64,000 nt of DNA from DATBHM01 sp963772375. Lineage in GTDB: Bacteria; Actinomycetota; UBA4738; JACQTL01. A model generated the notes under the pieces. That model did not search any database and was not told the DNA's origin. It saw only the letters and a program-made list of their open reading frames with translations. Both the position numbers and the translations under genes were made by a program. The stretch covers positions 248,001 to 312,000 of the forward strand of contig CAVYXG010000004.1 of assembly GCA_963772375.1 (NCBI GenBank). The letters are read 5' to 3'. This document shows positions 24,839-36,429 of the stretch, piece by piece; the first letter of the stretch is position 1, and each line of letters begins with the position of its first letter.

Positions 24839-26874
24839 CCGCGTCGGGGATGGCCCGGGTCCGGGGCCCGTCCGCGGTGCGACGGCGCCGTCCGCACGGG
24901 GTCGGGCCCGGCCCACCAGGGGCCCTCGACCATCGGGAGGTACAGCAGGCCGGCCGCGCCCATGCCGAACGCGAACCCCGCGGCCGCGACCCCCGTGTCG
25001 TTCACCACGTAGGCCACGATACCCGCGACCAGAGTGGTGAGGACCGCCGCCCGCCACTGCGGCCACCGGTCGAGCTCCTCCCCCACCACGCCGGGGGGGC
25101 GAAGGGCCAGAAACAGGGCGACGGGCAGGCCGACGACCACCAGCCACGACAGCGGGCTGTCGATGATCAGCCGGACGCCCGTGCCGAGTCGTTCCGCCGC
25201 CGTGTGGACCAGCCCGCCGAGGCCGCCCCGGCCGGCCGACTGCACGAACCGCGTCCCGTGCGTCGGGGTCGACGCCAGGGTCACCTGGGCCACCAGCACC
25301 GCCCCCATCCCGGCGAGGACCGTTCCGCCGGTGACGAGCAGGTCGATCCACCGCAGCCGTCCACGCGTCCGGAGCGCCCACCACAGCCCGGCCGCCACGA
25401 ACATCGTGAGCGCGCCCCCGAGGTCCGCGCCCAGATCGGGGAACCCGCAGAACAGCCCCACCGCGACCAGCAGCGAGTAGCCCGCCCACGGCGACAGGAC
25501 GGCCGCCACCCACAGCGCCGACCCGAGCAGCAGCCCGGAGGCGTTGTTCGGCAGCCCGTAGAACCGCGCCCCGTCGAGCGCCGTCCCCCCGAGCAGCGTG
25601 AAGGGCGTGTCCGGGAAGCCCTGCAACGCGTCGAACGCGAAGTACCCCAGCACCACGGCGCCCATCCCGGCCGCGGGCCCCAGCGTTCCGAACCGCCGGA
25701 GCTCGAGCGCGAGCGCCGGGAGGATCACGGTGACCGCCAGCACCACCGGGACGGCGTTCGTGTACGACAGGGTGGGCAGGCGGCCGGCGGCCAGCAGCGC
25801 GACCCCGATCGAGGCGGAGGTGAGCGGCAGGATCGTCGCGGCCCTGCCGGCCCACCGGGGAACGCGGCGCGGCCACCGGATCAGCAGGATCGGGACCACC
25901 CCGGCCATCACGACCCAACCCAGCGCCATCAGCGCGACCGGCGTGCCTCTCCGGCGGTTCTCGAGATGCTTGCGGTGCAACGTGAACGGCGGCCCCGCGT
26001 CGGTCACGACCCGGATTGGCTCGCCGTGCATCTCCGACGGGATGGGAAGGTCGAAGTACCGCAGCAGGGTCGGTGCCACGTCCTCGTTCGACACCAGGCC
26101 CACCCGCCGGGTCGTGTCGGACGTCAGGGTGTGGAGGTCACCGGTCGTCCGGAACACGTTCTCCGGCGGGCCCTCGGCCATGACGATCGGGGTCAGCTCG
26201 TCCTTCGCCGCGTCCATCGACGCCGAGGGCTGGGGGCCGAGCACCATCAGCAGGACCCGGGGCGCCCGGGGGACGAGGACAGCCAGCTCGGCCGACAACC
26301 GGTCGGTGGCCGCCCGGCGGCGTTCGGGATCCGCGCTGACCGCCGGCGACAGGCTGAGGTCGTACACCTTGAGGGCGCACCCGCCGGAGGCGTTCGCCAC
26401 GCCGGTCCGGTCCATCGCCACCAGCGCGGCGGGATCGCCGAACGAGCACGCCGACAGCCCGTGCGCCTTCAGCACCGACCCCAGGAGGCCCGGTTCCGAG
26501 CGGTCGCGGTTGGCCGCGACGATCCGGTCGAACCCCTGCACGATCGCCGAGTCGCCAGCCGTGGTGACCCGCACCGGGGAGAACGGCACCTCGCTCCGAA
26601 CCCCCGTCCCCAGCGTCAGCTCGTGGCCGGGACCGGCGTCCCCCTGGACGGTCCGCGCGCTCATCACGGCGGCGCCCCCGGCCCGCGCGACGGCCCGGAG
26701 CCCGGGCGCCTGCATGACGTCTGCGAACGTGGGCCCGTTCGTCAGCACGACCACGGCGATGCGCCCGTCGGAGGCCGCCGCGCGCGGCGACGCACCGGAC
26801 GTTGCGGTGCCGAGCCAGGAGAGCGCGGCGAGCCCGAGGACGGCGGCGGCCGCCCGGGCGGGAGGGGCGGTCAC
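24835..26874 (-). CDS. Large membrane protein with an outer phosphatase/sulfatase-like domain
   Basis: The 679-residue protein has a signal-like N-terminus and then an extracytoplasmic domain of about 300 residues that resembles the alkaline-phosphatase superfamily. It opens with IAVVVLTNGPTFADVMQAPG, passes through PRVLLMVLGPQP, and has EDVAPTLLRYFDLPIPSEMH, the usual closing segment. The metal-binding DHG motif is not evident, so it may be inactive. About ten transmembrane helices make up the remaining 360 residues. It sits directly behind murA with a GTGA overlap, suggesting a role in the cell envelope. I do not recognise a named family. Confidence 0.7.
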   Translation of the reverse strand: MTAPPARAAAAVLGLAALSWLGTATSGASPRAAASDGRIAVVVLTNGPTFADVMQAPGLRAVARAGGAAVMSARTVQGDAGPGHELTLGTGVRSEVPFSPVRVTTAGDSAIVQGFDRIVAANRDRSEPGLLGSVLKAHGLSACSFGDPAALVAMDRTGVANASGGCALKVYDLSLSPAVSADPERRRAATDRLSAELAVLVPRAPRVLLMVLGPQPSASMDAAKDELTPIVMAEGPPENVFRTTGDLHTLTSDTTRRVGLVSNEDVAPTLLRYFDLPIPSEMHGEPIRVVTDAGPPFTLHRKHLENRRRGTPVALMALGWVVMAGVVPILLIRWPRRVPRWAGRAATILPLTSASIGVALLAAGRLPTLSYTNAVPVVLAVTVILPALALELRRFGTLGPAAGMGAVVLGYFAFDALQGFPDTPFTLLGGTALDGARFYGLPNNASGLLLGSALWVAAVLSPWAGYSLLVAVGLFCGFPDLGADLGGALTMFVAAGLWWALRTRGRLRWIDLLVTGGTVLAGMGAVLVAQVTLASTPTHGTRFVQSAGRGGLGGLVHTAAERLGTGVRLIIDSPLSWLVVVGLPVALFLALRPPGVVGEELDRWPQWRAAVLTTLVAGIVAYVVNDTGVAAAGFAFGMGAAGLLYLPMVEGPWWAGPDPVRTAPSHRGRAPDPGHPRRG

Positions 26875-28142
26875 GCGAAGGCCGGCGACCGCTCCGGCTC
26901 GCGCCGCACCTCGGCGCCGAGCCCGGTGAGCTTGTCCTCCAGGCGCTCGTAGCCCCGGTCGACGAAGTGCACGTCCGCGATCTCGGTTTCCCCGTCCGCC
27001 GTGAGCCCCGCGATGACCATCGCCGCGCCGGCGCGGATGTCGAGCGCCCGGACCGGCGCCGCCGATAGCCGCTCGACGCCCCGGATGACCGCGTGGTTCC
27101 CTCTGGTGAGGATGTCGGCGCCCATTCGCTCGAGCTCCTCCACGAACATGAACCGGCCCTCGAACACGTTCTCGGCCACAATGCTCGTCCCCCGGGCCGC
27201 GGCCAGCATGGCCAGCATCTGGGGCTGGAGGTCCGTGGCGAACCCCGGGTACGGCAGCGTCACGACCGGGTCGAGCGCCTCGGGCCGGCCGTCCATCAGC
27301 ACGCGGACACCGTCGCCCTCGTCGGTGATCCGGGCGCCGGCTTCGGCGAGCTTCGACAGCGGGAGCTCCAGGTGTTCGGCCTTGGCTCCCGCCAGCAGCA
27401 CGTCGCCCCCGGCCGCCACCGTGGCGATGGCGTAGGTCCCCGCCTCGATCCGGTCGGGCACGACCACGTGGTGGACCGGTTCGAACCGGTCGACGCCCTC
27501 CACCTCGATCGTCTGTGAGCCGGCGCCCTGGATCCTCGCCCCCATGGCGACGAGCATCTCGGCGAGGTCGACGATCTCGGGCTCGCGCGCCGCGTTGTCG
27601 ATGACGGTCGTGCCGTGTGCGGCCACGGCGGCCATCAGCAGGTTCTCGGTGGCTCCCACGCTGGGGAACCCCAGCGAGACGACGGCCCCCTGGAGCCGCC
27701 CGGTGGCCTCCAGGTAGCCGTGTTCCTGCTCGAAAGCGATGCCCATGCGCTCCAGGCCGCGCAGGTGGAGGTCGATCTTGCGCGAGCCGATGTTGCACCC
27801 CCCCGGCATGGCCACGCGGGCCCGGCCGAACCGGGCGAGCAGCGGCCCGAGCACGATGATCGACGCGCGCATCCGGCTGACCAGCTCGTACGGCGCGTCC
27901 TGCGAGTCGACCGGCGCCGCGTCGATCTCGACGGTGTGTCCATCCCACCGGACGGTGGCGCCGAGGTGCTGGACGACCTCGGTCATGGTCAGGCAGTCGG
28001 CGATGTGGGGGACGTTCTCGATGACCGAACGCCCCGGCGCGAGGAGGGCGCCGGCAAGCAGCTTCAGGGCGGAGTTCTTCGCCCCGCCGATCTCCACCGT
28101 TCCGAGCAGCGGACGCCCGCCTGAGACGACCAACCTGTCCAT
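26871..28142 (-). CDS. murA: UDP-N-acetylglucosamine 1-carboxyvinyltransferase
   Basis: The 423-residue protein is a full MurA: SGGRPLLGTVEIGGAKNSAL at the start, LLARFGRARVAMPGGCNIGS with the catalytic Cys, VPDRIEAGTYAIATVAAGGD, PGFATDLQPQMLAMLAAARG and ADVHFVDRGYERLEDKLTGLG near the end. It transfers enolpyruvate to UDP-GlcNAc, the first committed step of peptidoglycan synthesis. A TAAGAT hexamer nine bases before the ATG suggests a leaderless promoter. In many actinobacteria murA lies near the atp operon, as here. It leads a four-gene coupled operon. Confidence 0.96.
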   Translation of the reverse strand: MDRLVVSGGRPLLGTVEIGGAKNSALKLLAGALLAPGRSVIENVPHIADCLTMTEVVQHLGATVRWDGHTVEIDAAPVDSQDAPYELVSRMRASIIVLGPLLARFGRARVAMPGGCNIGSRKIDLHLRGLERMGIAFEQEHGYLEATGRLQGAVVSLGFPSVGATENLLMAAVAAHGTTVIDNAAREPEIVDLAEMLVAMGARIQGAGSQTIEVEGVDRFEPVHHVVVPDRIEAGTYAIATVAAGGDVLLAGAKAEHLELPLSKLAEAGARITDEGDGVRVLMDGRPEALDPVVTLPYPGFATDLQPQMLAMLAAARGTSIVAENVFEGRFMFVEELERMGADILTRGNHAVIRGVERLSAAPVRALDIRAGAAMVIAGLTADGETEIADVHFVDRGYERLEDKLTGLGAEVRREPERSPAFA

Positions 28143-28151
28143 GGAGCGTTC

Positions 28152-28157
28152 ATCTTA
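28152..28157 (-). promoter_or_regulatory. -10 element (TAAGAT) of murA
   Basis: TAAGAT is nine bases before the ATG at 28142, with no ribosome-binding site. This is the same spacing as at the atp promoter. Confidence 0.5.
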
Positions 28158-28196
28158 GGTGGTGGGACCCCGCGGGACCGGGTTTTCGCGAGTCCG

Positions 28197-29330
28197 TCAG
28201 ACCTCATCGCCGTGCCCGGCGATGGCGTCCTCGTCGAGCTCGATGCCCAGACCGGGCACGTCCGGAATCGTGACGAACCCGTCCGGATCCACCCCGGTGG
28301 CCTCCGCGAGCATCGCGTCCCGGGCCTCGGGCGTCCACCCCGGCGGGTCGATCGGGTACTCGCACCACACATTCCCGGGCACTGCGCCCATGACCTGCAG
28401 GTTCACGCGGAGACCGATGCCGTTCGTCCAGGTGTGCGGCGAGAACCCGATCCCGGCCGCCTCGGCCATCCCGGCGATCTTGCGGGACATCAGGACCCCG
28501 CCCGACAGGATCGCGTCGGGCTGGAGGACGTCGACCGCGCGGTGCTCGACCATGTCCCGGAACCCATGGAGGTCCGAGAGCATCTCCCCCGCCGCCAGCG
28601 GGACGGACGTCCGGCGGCGAAGCTCCGCGTAGCCCCGGTAGTCGTACTGGTCGAGGGGCTCCTCGAGCCATTCGACGTCCAGCTCCTCGAGCGCCCTGGC
28701 GGTTCTGGTGGCCCGCGCGAGGTCCCATTCCGGGTACTCGGCGAACCCGTGGGTGCGCCAGCCCATGTTCGCGTCGACCATCAGCGTGACGTCGGGATGG
28801 GCCTCCCGGACGGCCCGCACCACGGCGACGTCCTCCTCGACCGTCATGAACCGGATGCGGAGCTTCACCGCAGTGAACCCCTCCTCGATCCGGGCCGCGA
28901 CGTCCTCGGCGCGCTGTTCGCCGCTGCGGAGCTCGCCGGTCGAGGCGTACGCGCGGACCCGCTCCCGGGCACCCCCCAGCAGACGGAACACCGGCATCCC
29001 GGCGGCCTTCCCGACGATGTCCCACAGGGCCGGCTCGATGTGCCACGCGCGCATGCCGAGCTGTCGCGTGGACGAACGGAGGATCTTCACGATGTCCTCG
29101 ACCTGCGTCGGGTCGCGCCCCGAGAGCGTCAGCCGGAGCAGGTTGACCAGGCCCCGCGCCTCGTCGCCGATGAGCGGCGACGCCGTGACGCCCTCGATCC
29201 CCTCGTCGGTCTGGATGCGGTAGATCGCGCAGCCGTTCGACATGGCGGGGAACCCGGCGAGCCACGACGGCGAGAACGGCGCCGGCAGCGGGAAGTGGCA
29301 GAGTTGGGCGCGAACCCCGGTGATCTTCAC
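28197..29330 (-). CDS. Enolase-superfamily enzyme (mandelate racemase/muconate lactonizing type)
   Basis: The 377-residue protein has the enolase-superfamily layout. An N-terminal capping domain opens with VKITGVRAQLCHFPLP. The barrel has KLRIR (base Lys), VTLMVDANMGW, EWLEEPLDQYDY and PLAAGEMLSD as the three metal ligands (Asp, Glu, Glu), and ends with FSPHTWTNGIGLRVNLQVM. It abstracts a proton next to a carboxylate; substrates include sugar acids, muconate and mandelate. The GTG at 29330 follows TAGGCT by eight bases. It is not obviously tied to its neighbours murA and plsC. Confidence 0.85.
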   Translation of the reverse strand: MKITGVRAQLCHFPLPAPFSPSWLAGFPAMSNGCAIYRIQTDEGIEGVTASPLIGDEARGLVNLLRLTLSGRDPTQVEDIVKILRSSTRQLGMRAWHIEPALWDIVGKAAGMPVFRLLGGARERVRAYASTGELRSGEQRAEDVAARIEEGFTAVKLRIRFMTVEEDVAVVRAVREAHPDVTLMVDANMGWRTHGFAEYPEWDLARATRTARALEELDVEWLEEPLDQYDYRGYAELRRRTSVPLAAGEMLSDLHGFRDMVEHRAVDVLQPDAILSGGVLMSRKIAGMAEAAGIGFSPHTWTNGIGLRVNLQVMGAVPGNVWCEYPIDPPGWTPEARDAMLAEATGVDPDGFVTIPDVPGLGIELDEDAIAGHGDEV

Positions 29331-29338
29331 CGTGCGGG

Positions 29339-29344
29339 AGCCTA
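29339..29344 (-). promoter_or_regulatory. -10 element (TAGGCT) of the enolase-superfamily gene
   Basis: TAGGCT is eight bases before the GTG at 29330 and identical to the hexamer before hisD. Confidence 0.45.
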
Positions 29345-29382
29345 GTGGGTGCCCACGGGTGTCGCGACGCAGGCTCCGGGAG

Positions 29383-30147
29383 CTACCGGCCCGCCGCGCG
29401 CCGAGCCCGTCGCTTCGCGGAGGCCGCCCTCGACAGCTCGAGGCCCTCCTCGACCGACGGCGCCGTCCCGCCGAGGTGCGCGGGCACCCACCACCGGTCC
29501 GCAGAGTCTCGCGGCCGCTGCGGATACGCCCGGGAGGCCCGCTCAACCAGCGAGCCGACGGCCTCCATCAGCGTCGCGGTCACCGCCGACAGATCGGATC
29601 CCGGCGGGGCCGCCACCGGGGCACCGAACCCGAGCATCACGACGACGTCCCGCGGAAACCGGGGCCGGCGGCCCGGGGCCATGATCCGCTGGCTTCCCCA
29701 CACCGCGGTCGGGATGAGGGGGGCGCCGCTCTCGATCGCCAGTCGCGCGGCGCCGCTCTTGCCGGGAGCCGTCACGAACGAGCGACTCATGCCGCCCTCG
29801 GGGTGGATCCCGACGATCTCGCCGTGCCGCAACGCGTCGAGCGCGAGCCCGATCGAGGCCTTCGCGTCGCCCTCGCGGTCGACGGGGATGTGCCCCATGT
29901 CTCGGAGCAGCGGGCCGCCGAGCCAGTGGCCGAAGGCCTCCTTCATCGCCATGAACCTCACGAGGCGCCCTCGCCGGTGCGCCCCCATGCCGATGAACGT
30001 GAAATCCAGGTACCCGACGTGGTTGGCGGCGACGATGGCCGGGCCGCTCGACGGGATGTGCTCCAGCCCCATCGTTCGGACGTCCCAGCCCATGATCCGG
30101 AACGTGGCGAGGGCGAGCCCGATCACGGGGCGATAGACGAGCTCCAT
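29383..30147 (-). CDS. 1-acylglycerol-3-phosphate acyltransferase family (PlsC-like)
   Basis: The 254-residue protein has the PlsC catalytic block: AIVAANHVGYLDFTFIG (NHxxxxD), RFMAMKEAFG, PLLRDMGHIPVDRE, and the substrate-binding GEIVGIHPEGGMSRS (PEGG), followed by IPTAVWG. It transfers acyl chains to lysophosphatidate or a similar acceptor on the inner face of the membrane. It has an N-terminal hydrophobic stretch (IGLALATFRIMGWDV) and a basic C-terminus. A TAACCT hexamer six bases before the ATG may be its promoter. The substrate is not certain. Confidence 0.86.
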   Translation of the reverse strand: MELVYRPVIGLALATFRIMGWDVRTMGLEHIPSSGPAIVAANHVGYLDFTFIGMGAHRRGRLVRFMAMKEAFGHWLGGPLLRDMGHIPVDREGDAKASIGLALDALRHGEIVGIHPEGGMSRSFVTAPGKSGAARLAIESGAPLIPTAVWGSQRIMAPGRRPRFPRDVVVMLGFGAPVAAPPGSDLSAVTATLMEAVGSLVERASRAYPQRPRDSADRWWVPAHLGGTAPSVEEGLELSRAASAKRRARRAAGR

Positions 30148-30153
30148 GGCCCA

Positions 30154-30159
30154 AGGTTA
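30154..30159 (-). promoter_or_regulatory. -10 element (TAACCT) of the PlsC-like gene
   Basis: TAACCT is six bases before the ATG at 30147 and overlaps the TAA ending the small fragment upstream. Confidence 0.4.
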
Positions 30160-30321
30160 CTCGGGGGCGGCCGCGATCCCGTCCTGAAGGCGGTGCAGGA
30201 GACGCACCAGCGTCCGCCGCTCCGACGGCTTCAGCGGCGTCAGCCACCCCGCCTCGGCGGCATGGATCACGCGGCGCGCAGCCCGTCGGCGACCCGAAGG
30301 CCCTGCGTAGCGAGCGGCTTG
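30157..30321 (-). pseudogene. Possible remnant of a MarR-type regulator (C-terminal end only)
   Basis: Between plsC and atpC the minus strand stays open from a TGA at 30322-30324 to a TAA at 30157. The end of the translation, AGWLTPLKPSERRTLVRLLH, resembles the closing helix of MarR-family repressors (L-xP-xER-x2-LxxLL). The DNA-binding part is absent and an in-frame stop lies just upstream. I read it as a decayed gene or chance similarity. A GTG at 30270 could still start a 37-residue peptide. Confidence 0.25.
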
Positions 30322-30348
30322 TCACCCGAGAGAACGGCCCCCGCCCAT

Positions 30349-30366
30349 GCCGCCAGCCACGGCGGC
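30349..30366 (-). terminator. Possible hairpin terminator after atpC
   Basis: GCCGCC and GGCGGC form a six-pair stem with a six-base loop about 40 bases after the atpC stop. There is no U-tract, so a rho-independent stop of the classical kind is not certain. Confidence 0.3.
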
Positions 30367-30407
30367 CACTCGGCCTGCCAATGCAGACAAAGCCAGCGCC
30401 AAAATGA

Positions 30408-30670
30408 CTACTGCAGTTCGGCGTGCTCGGCGAGCACCTCGACGCGGTCGTTCGCCACATGGAGAAACCCGGCGTCGACCTGCGCGACGATCTCCTGCCC
30501 GCCGGCCTTGATCTTGAGCGGGCCCTCGCCGAGCAGCGCGAGCAGCGGCGCGTGGCCCGGCAGCACGCCGAGCTGCCCGTCGTCCGCCGTGACCACGACC
30601 ATGTCGGCCTCGCCGGTCCAGACTTCCTCCTCCGGCGTGACCACGTGCACCTCGAGCTTGGATTCCGCCA

Positions 30671-30671
<1 letters not shown>
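30408..30671 (-). CDS. atpC: F1Fo ATP synthase epsilon subunit, short form
   Basis: This 87-residue epsilon subunit has only the N-terminal beta sandwich (LEVHVVTPEEEVWTGEADMV, DDGQLGVLPGHAPLLALL, AGFLHVANDRVEVL). The C-terminal helical pair that inhibits ATP hydrolysis in E. coli and Bacillus, which brings the usual length to 120-140, is missing. The GTG start overlaps the atpD stop by one base. It sits in the central stalk between gamma and the c-ring. Confidence 0.93.
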
Positions 30672-32173
<1,502 letters not shown>

Positions 32174-32206
32174 GTCTCAGCTCTCCTCGTCGTTCGTTCA
32201 GAACGC

Positions 32207-33121
32207 CTAGCCGGTCAGCACGTCGCGCTCGGCCGCGGCCGCGGCGGCCGACAGCGCCTCCGCGCCGCCCACGATCTCCGAGATCTCCGTCGTGATCTCC
32301 GCCTGGCGGGCCTGGTTGGCGATCCTCGTGTAGGTCTTGATCAGCTCGTCCGCGTTGTCGGTGGCCGACTTCATGGCCCGCTGCCGGGCAGCGTGCTCCG
32401 ACGCGGCCGACTCGAGCAGCGCCGCGAACACCCGCATCTCGACGTACCGCGGCACGAGGTCGTCGAGGATGGTCTGCGGGTCGGGTTCGAACAGGTACAG
32501 GGGATAGGGACCCTGCTCCGTGATCTCCGTGTCCTCGACCACGAGGGGCAGGAACCGCCGCGCCTCCGCGCGCTGCGTCAGCGCGGAGACGTAGTCCGTG
32601 AACACGCCGAAGATCTCGTCGACCTCGTGGTCGACGAAGGCCTGGATGAGGGCTCCCGCGATCTCCTTGGCGTCGTCGTACGAGGGGCGTTCGGAGATGC
32701 CCTGCCAGGACTTCTCGACCTTCCGTTCCCGGAACCGGTAGTACCCGACCGCCTTGCGGCCGACCGCGTACAGCTTGGGCTCGGTGCCGTCCTCCCGGAG
32801 CGCCTGGATCAGCTCCTCGGTCCGCCGGAGCACGTTCGCGCTGTAGGCGCCGGCGAGCCCGCGGTCGGACGTCACGACGAACACCGCGGCGGCGTTCGTC
32901 TCGTCTCGCTCCTCGAGCAGCGAGTGCTCCAGGTTGTCGGCCTGGCCGGTCACGTCGCCTAGCGCGCGGGTGATCGCCGCAGCGTACGGCCGCGCCCGTT
33001 GGACACGTTCCTGCGCGCGACGGATCTGCGAGGCCGCGATGAGCTCCATGGCCCGAGTGATCTTCTTCGTCGACTGGACCGACCGGATCTGGCGCCGGAT
33101 CGCCCGGAGCTGCGCTCCCAA
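32207..33121 (-). CDS. atpG: F1Fo ATP synthase gamma subunit
   Basis: The 304-residue gamma subunit has the N-terminal helix IRRQIRSVQSTKKITRAMEL and the C-terminal helix ATDNADELIKTYTRIANQAR, which together form the rotating shaft, with VVTSDRGLAGAYSANV in the middle Rossmann-like domain. The start is TTG at 33121, directly adjoining the atpA stop. No ATG is available nearby, so the rare start seems real. Confidence 0.96.
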   Translation of the reverse strand: MGAQLRAIRRQIRSVQSTKKITRAMELIAASQIRRAQERVQRARPYAAAITRALGDVTGQADNLEHSLLEERDETNAAAVFVVTSDRGLAGAYSANVLRRTEELIQALREDGTEPKLYAVGRKAVGYYRFRERKVEKSWQGISERPSYDDAKEIAGALIQAFVDHEVDEIFGVFTDYVSALTQRAEARRFLPLVVEDTEITEQGPYPLYLFEPDPQTILDDLVPRYVEMRVFAALLESAASEHAARQRAMKSATDNADELIKTYTRIANQARQAEITTEISEIVGGAEALSAAAAAAERDVLTG

Positions 33122-34771
<1,650 letters not shown>

Positions 34772-34796
34772 CGTCCAGACCTTTCGTTTCGTCGAT

Positions 34797-35600
34797 TCAG
34801 CTCGTCAGTCGTTCCAGGGCCAGTTCCAGCTTGCGGCGGATGGAGCCGTCGATGACCTCGTCGCCCACGCGGGCCACCACCCCGCCGACCACGGTCGGAT
34901 CGACGACGACCTCCACGTCGACCTCGCTCCCCGTCGCAGCGGCGAGCGCGGAGGCCAGCCGGTCCCGCCGGTCGTCGTCGAGCGGAACGGCCGTCCGGGC
35001 CTCGACGATCACCCGCTGGCGGCGGGCGGCCGCGCGGTCGGCCAGCGACCGCAGCACCTCGCCGGGGTCGTCGGGCCGGGTGATGGCCCACTCGGTCAGC
35101 AGGCGCGTCTCGGGAGCGGCGTCGTGCAACAGCTCATCCACCACGGCCCGCTTGCGGTCGTCCGGCAGGTAGGGGTTCGTCAGGGCCGAACGAAGCTCCG
35201 GGCTGCCGTCGACCACTCGGGAGAACCGGAACAGCTGGTCGGCGACGTCCCCGACCCGCCCCGCCTCGTCCGCCTCGGCCAGCACCGCCTGCACCCCGAG
35301 GTCCTCGAGCACCTGCCGCAGGCGATACGAGATCGCGTCCTCCACGACCAGGTCCTCGACCAGGGAGAGGGTGTTCGGGTCGAGTCGCTGGACGAACAGG
35401 TCGCGGAGCAGGGCCTGCTTGGACTCCGGGGGGATGGCGATGTCGGCGAGCGTCTTGCGGAGCTGGGGCTGGGTGCGGAGCAGGGCGGACAGCGCGAAGA
35501 GCTCGTCGCGGACGCGCGACAGCGCGTCCGCGGCGGCGGCCTCGCCGAACGTGCGCTCGGCGCGCTCGCGCGCCGGGCGCCTCCCGCCCTGCGGCGCCAT
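34797..35600 (-). CDS. atpH: F1Fo ATP synthase delta subunit
   Basis: The 267-residue OSCP/delta subunit links b to the top of F1. The C-terminal domain ends with the family pattern VDPTVVGGVVARVGDEVIDGSIRRKLELA, seen here in two adjoining pieces. The middle part, LADIAIPPESKQALLRDLFV, is also typical. The length exceeds the 180 residues of E. coli; the extra part is an added repeat of the helical N-domain, seen also in other actinobacteria. The start could be ATG 35600 or GTG 35606, the latter overlapping the atpF stop. Confidence 0.9.
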   Translation of the reverse strand: MAPQGGRRPARERAERTFGEAAAADALSRVRDELFALSALLRTQPQLRKTLADIAIPPESKQALLRDLFVQRLDPNTLSLVEDLVVEDAISYRLRQVLEDLGVQAVLAEADEAGRVGDVADQLFRFSRVVDGSPELRSALTNPYLPDDRKRAVVDELLHDAAPETRLLTEWAITRPDDPGEVLRSLADRAAARRQRVIVEARTAVPLDDDRRDRLASALAAATGSEVDVEVVVDPTVVGGVVARVGDEVIDGSIRRKLELALERLTS

Positions 35601-35602
35601 GC

Positions 35603-36175
35603 TCACAGGGTGGCGCCCCCGTTCCCGGATGCGCCGGATGCGCCGCTCGCCGTCAGCTCGTCGATGTAGGAGTCGACGAGCGACAGCTGCCGGTCGTGGT
35701 CGAGCTCGGAGCCCACCACGCGCTCGGCCACCTGCACCGCGAGCGACCCGACCTCCCGGCGGAGCTCGCGCTTGGCGCGCTCCCGTTCTGCCTGGATCTC
35801 GAGGCGGGCGCTCTCGACCATGCGGTTGGCCTCGTCCTGCGCCTTCTGCTGGAGATCCTTGCGGAGCTGCTCGCCGGCCTCGCGGGCCTCGGCCACGATG
35901 CGGTTGGCCTCCTCGCGGGCGCCGGCCACCTGCCGCTTGTAGTCCTCGAGGATCCTGTTGGCCTCGGCCTGCGTGGCCTCGGCCTCCTTGATCTGACCCT
36001 CGATCTTCGCGGTCCGCTCGGCCAGCGCCTCGCTGATGCGCTTGAACACGCCGGCCCGCCACAGCACGACGAGGAGCAGAACGAACGCCACCGTGCCCCA
36101 GATGAGCTCGTTCCACGCCGGGATCAGGGGGTTCTTCGTCTTCTCCGCGGCGACGATCGATACGTAGCCCAGCAT
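35603..36175 (-). CDS. atpF: F1Fo ATP synthase b subunit
   Basis: The 190-residue protein has one membrane helix near the N-terminus (LIWGTVAFVLLLVVLWRAGV) followed by a long charged coiled coil (ERTAKIEGQIKEAEATQAEA and onward), which forms the outer stalk. It ends with a Gly/Ser-rich tail. A single b gene is present, with no b-prime, so the stalk is a homodimer. It lies six bases after atpE. Confidence 0.95.
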   Translation of the reverse strand: MLGYVSIVAAEKTKNPLIPAWNELIWGTVAFVLLLVVLWRAGVFKRISEALAERTAKIEGQIKEAEATQAEANRILEDYKRQVAGAREEANRIVAEAREAGEQLRKDLQQKAQDEANRMVESARLEIQAERERAKRELRREVGSLAVQVAERVVGSELDHDRQLSLVDSYIDELTASGASGASGNGGATL

Positions 36176-36181
36176 CGACGC

Positions 36182-36415
36182 CTACAGGATGAACGCGAGG
36201 ACCGCGCCGATCAGCGCGAGCACGTCGGTGAACGCGATGCCGAGGATCATCGTGGTCTGCAGCCGGCCGGCCATCTCGGGCTGGCGGGCCTGGCCCTCGA
36301 CCGTCTTGCCGACCATGAAGCCGATGCCGATGCCCGGCCCGATGGTCGACAGGCCGTATCCGATCAGGCTCACGCTCCCGCTGACCGCGGCGAGGATCAC
36401 TCCGAACAGATGCAT
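36182..36415 (-). CDS. atpE: F1Fo ATP synthase c subunit
   Basis: The 77-residue proteolipid is a hairpin of two membrane helices. Helix 1 contains the glycine-rich GYGLSTIGPGIGIGFMVG, the loop RQPEMAGRLQ joins it to helix 2, and the ion-carrying acidic residue is in GIAFTDVLALIG. That residue is Asp; many actinobacterial c subunits have Glu. Several copies form the rotor ring. Confidence 0.95.
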   Translation of the reverse strand: MHLFGVILAAVSGSVSLIGYGLSTIGPGIGIGFMVGKTVEGQARQPEMAGRLQTTMILGIAFTDVLALIGAVLAFIL

Positions 36416-36429
36416 TCCCTCTCCCTTCT

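Noticed and set aside
23942..25918. A 658-codon frame that would fuse CPBP with a long N-terminal part
   Set aside because: The N-terminal part is the wrong frame of the membrane phosphatase-like gene; the GTGA overlap at 24838 gives a proper CPBP start.
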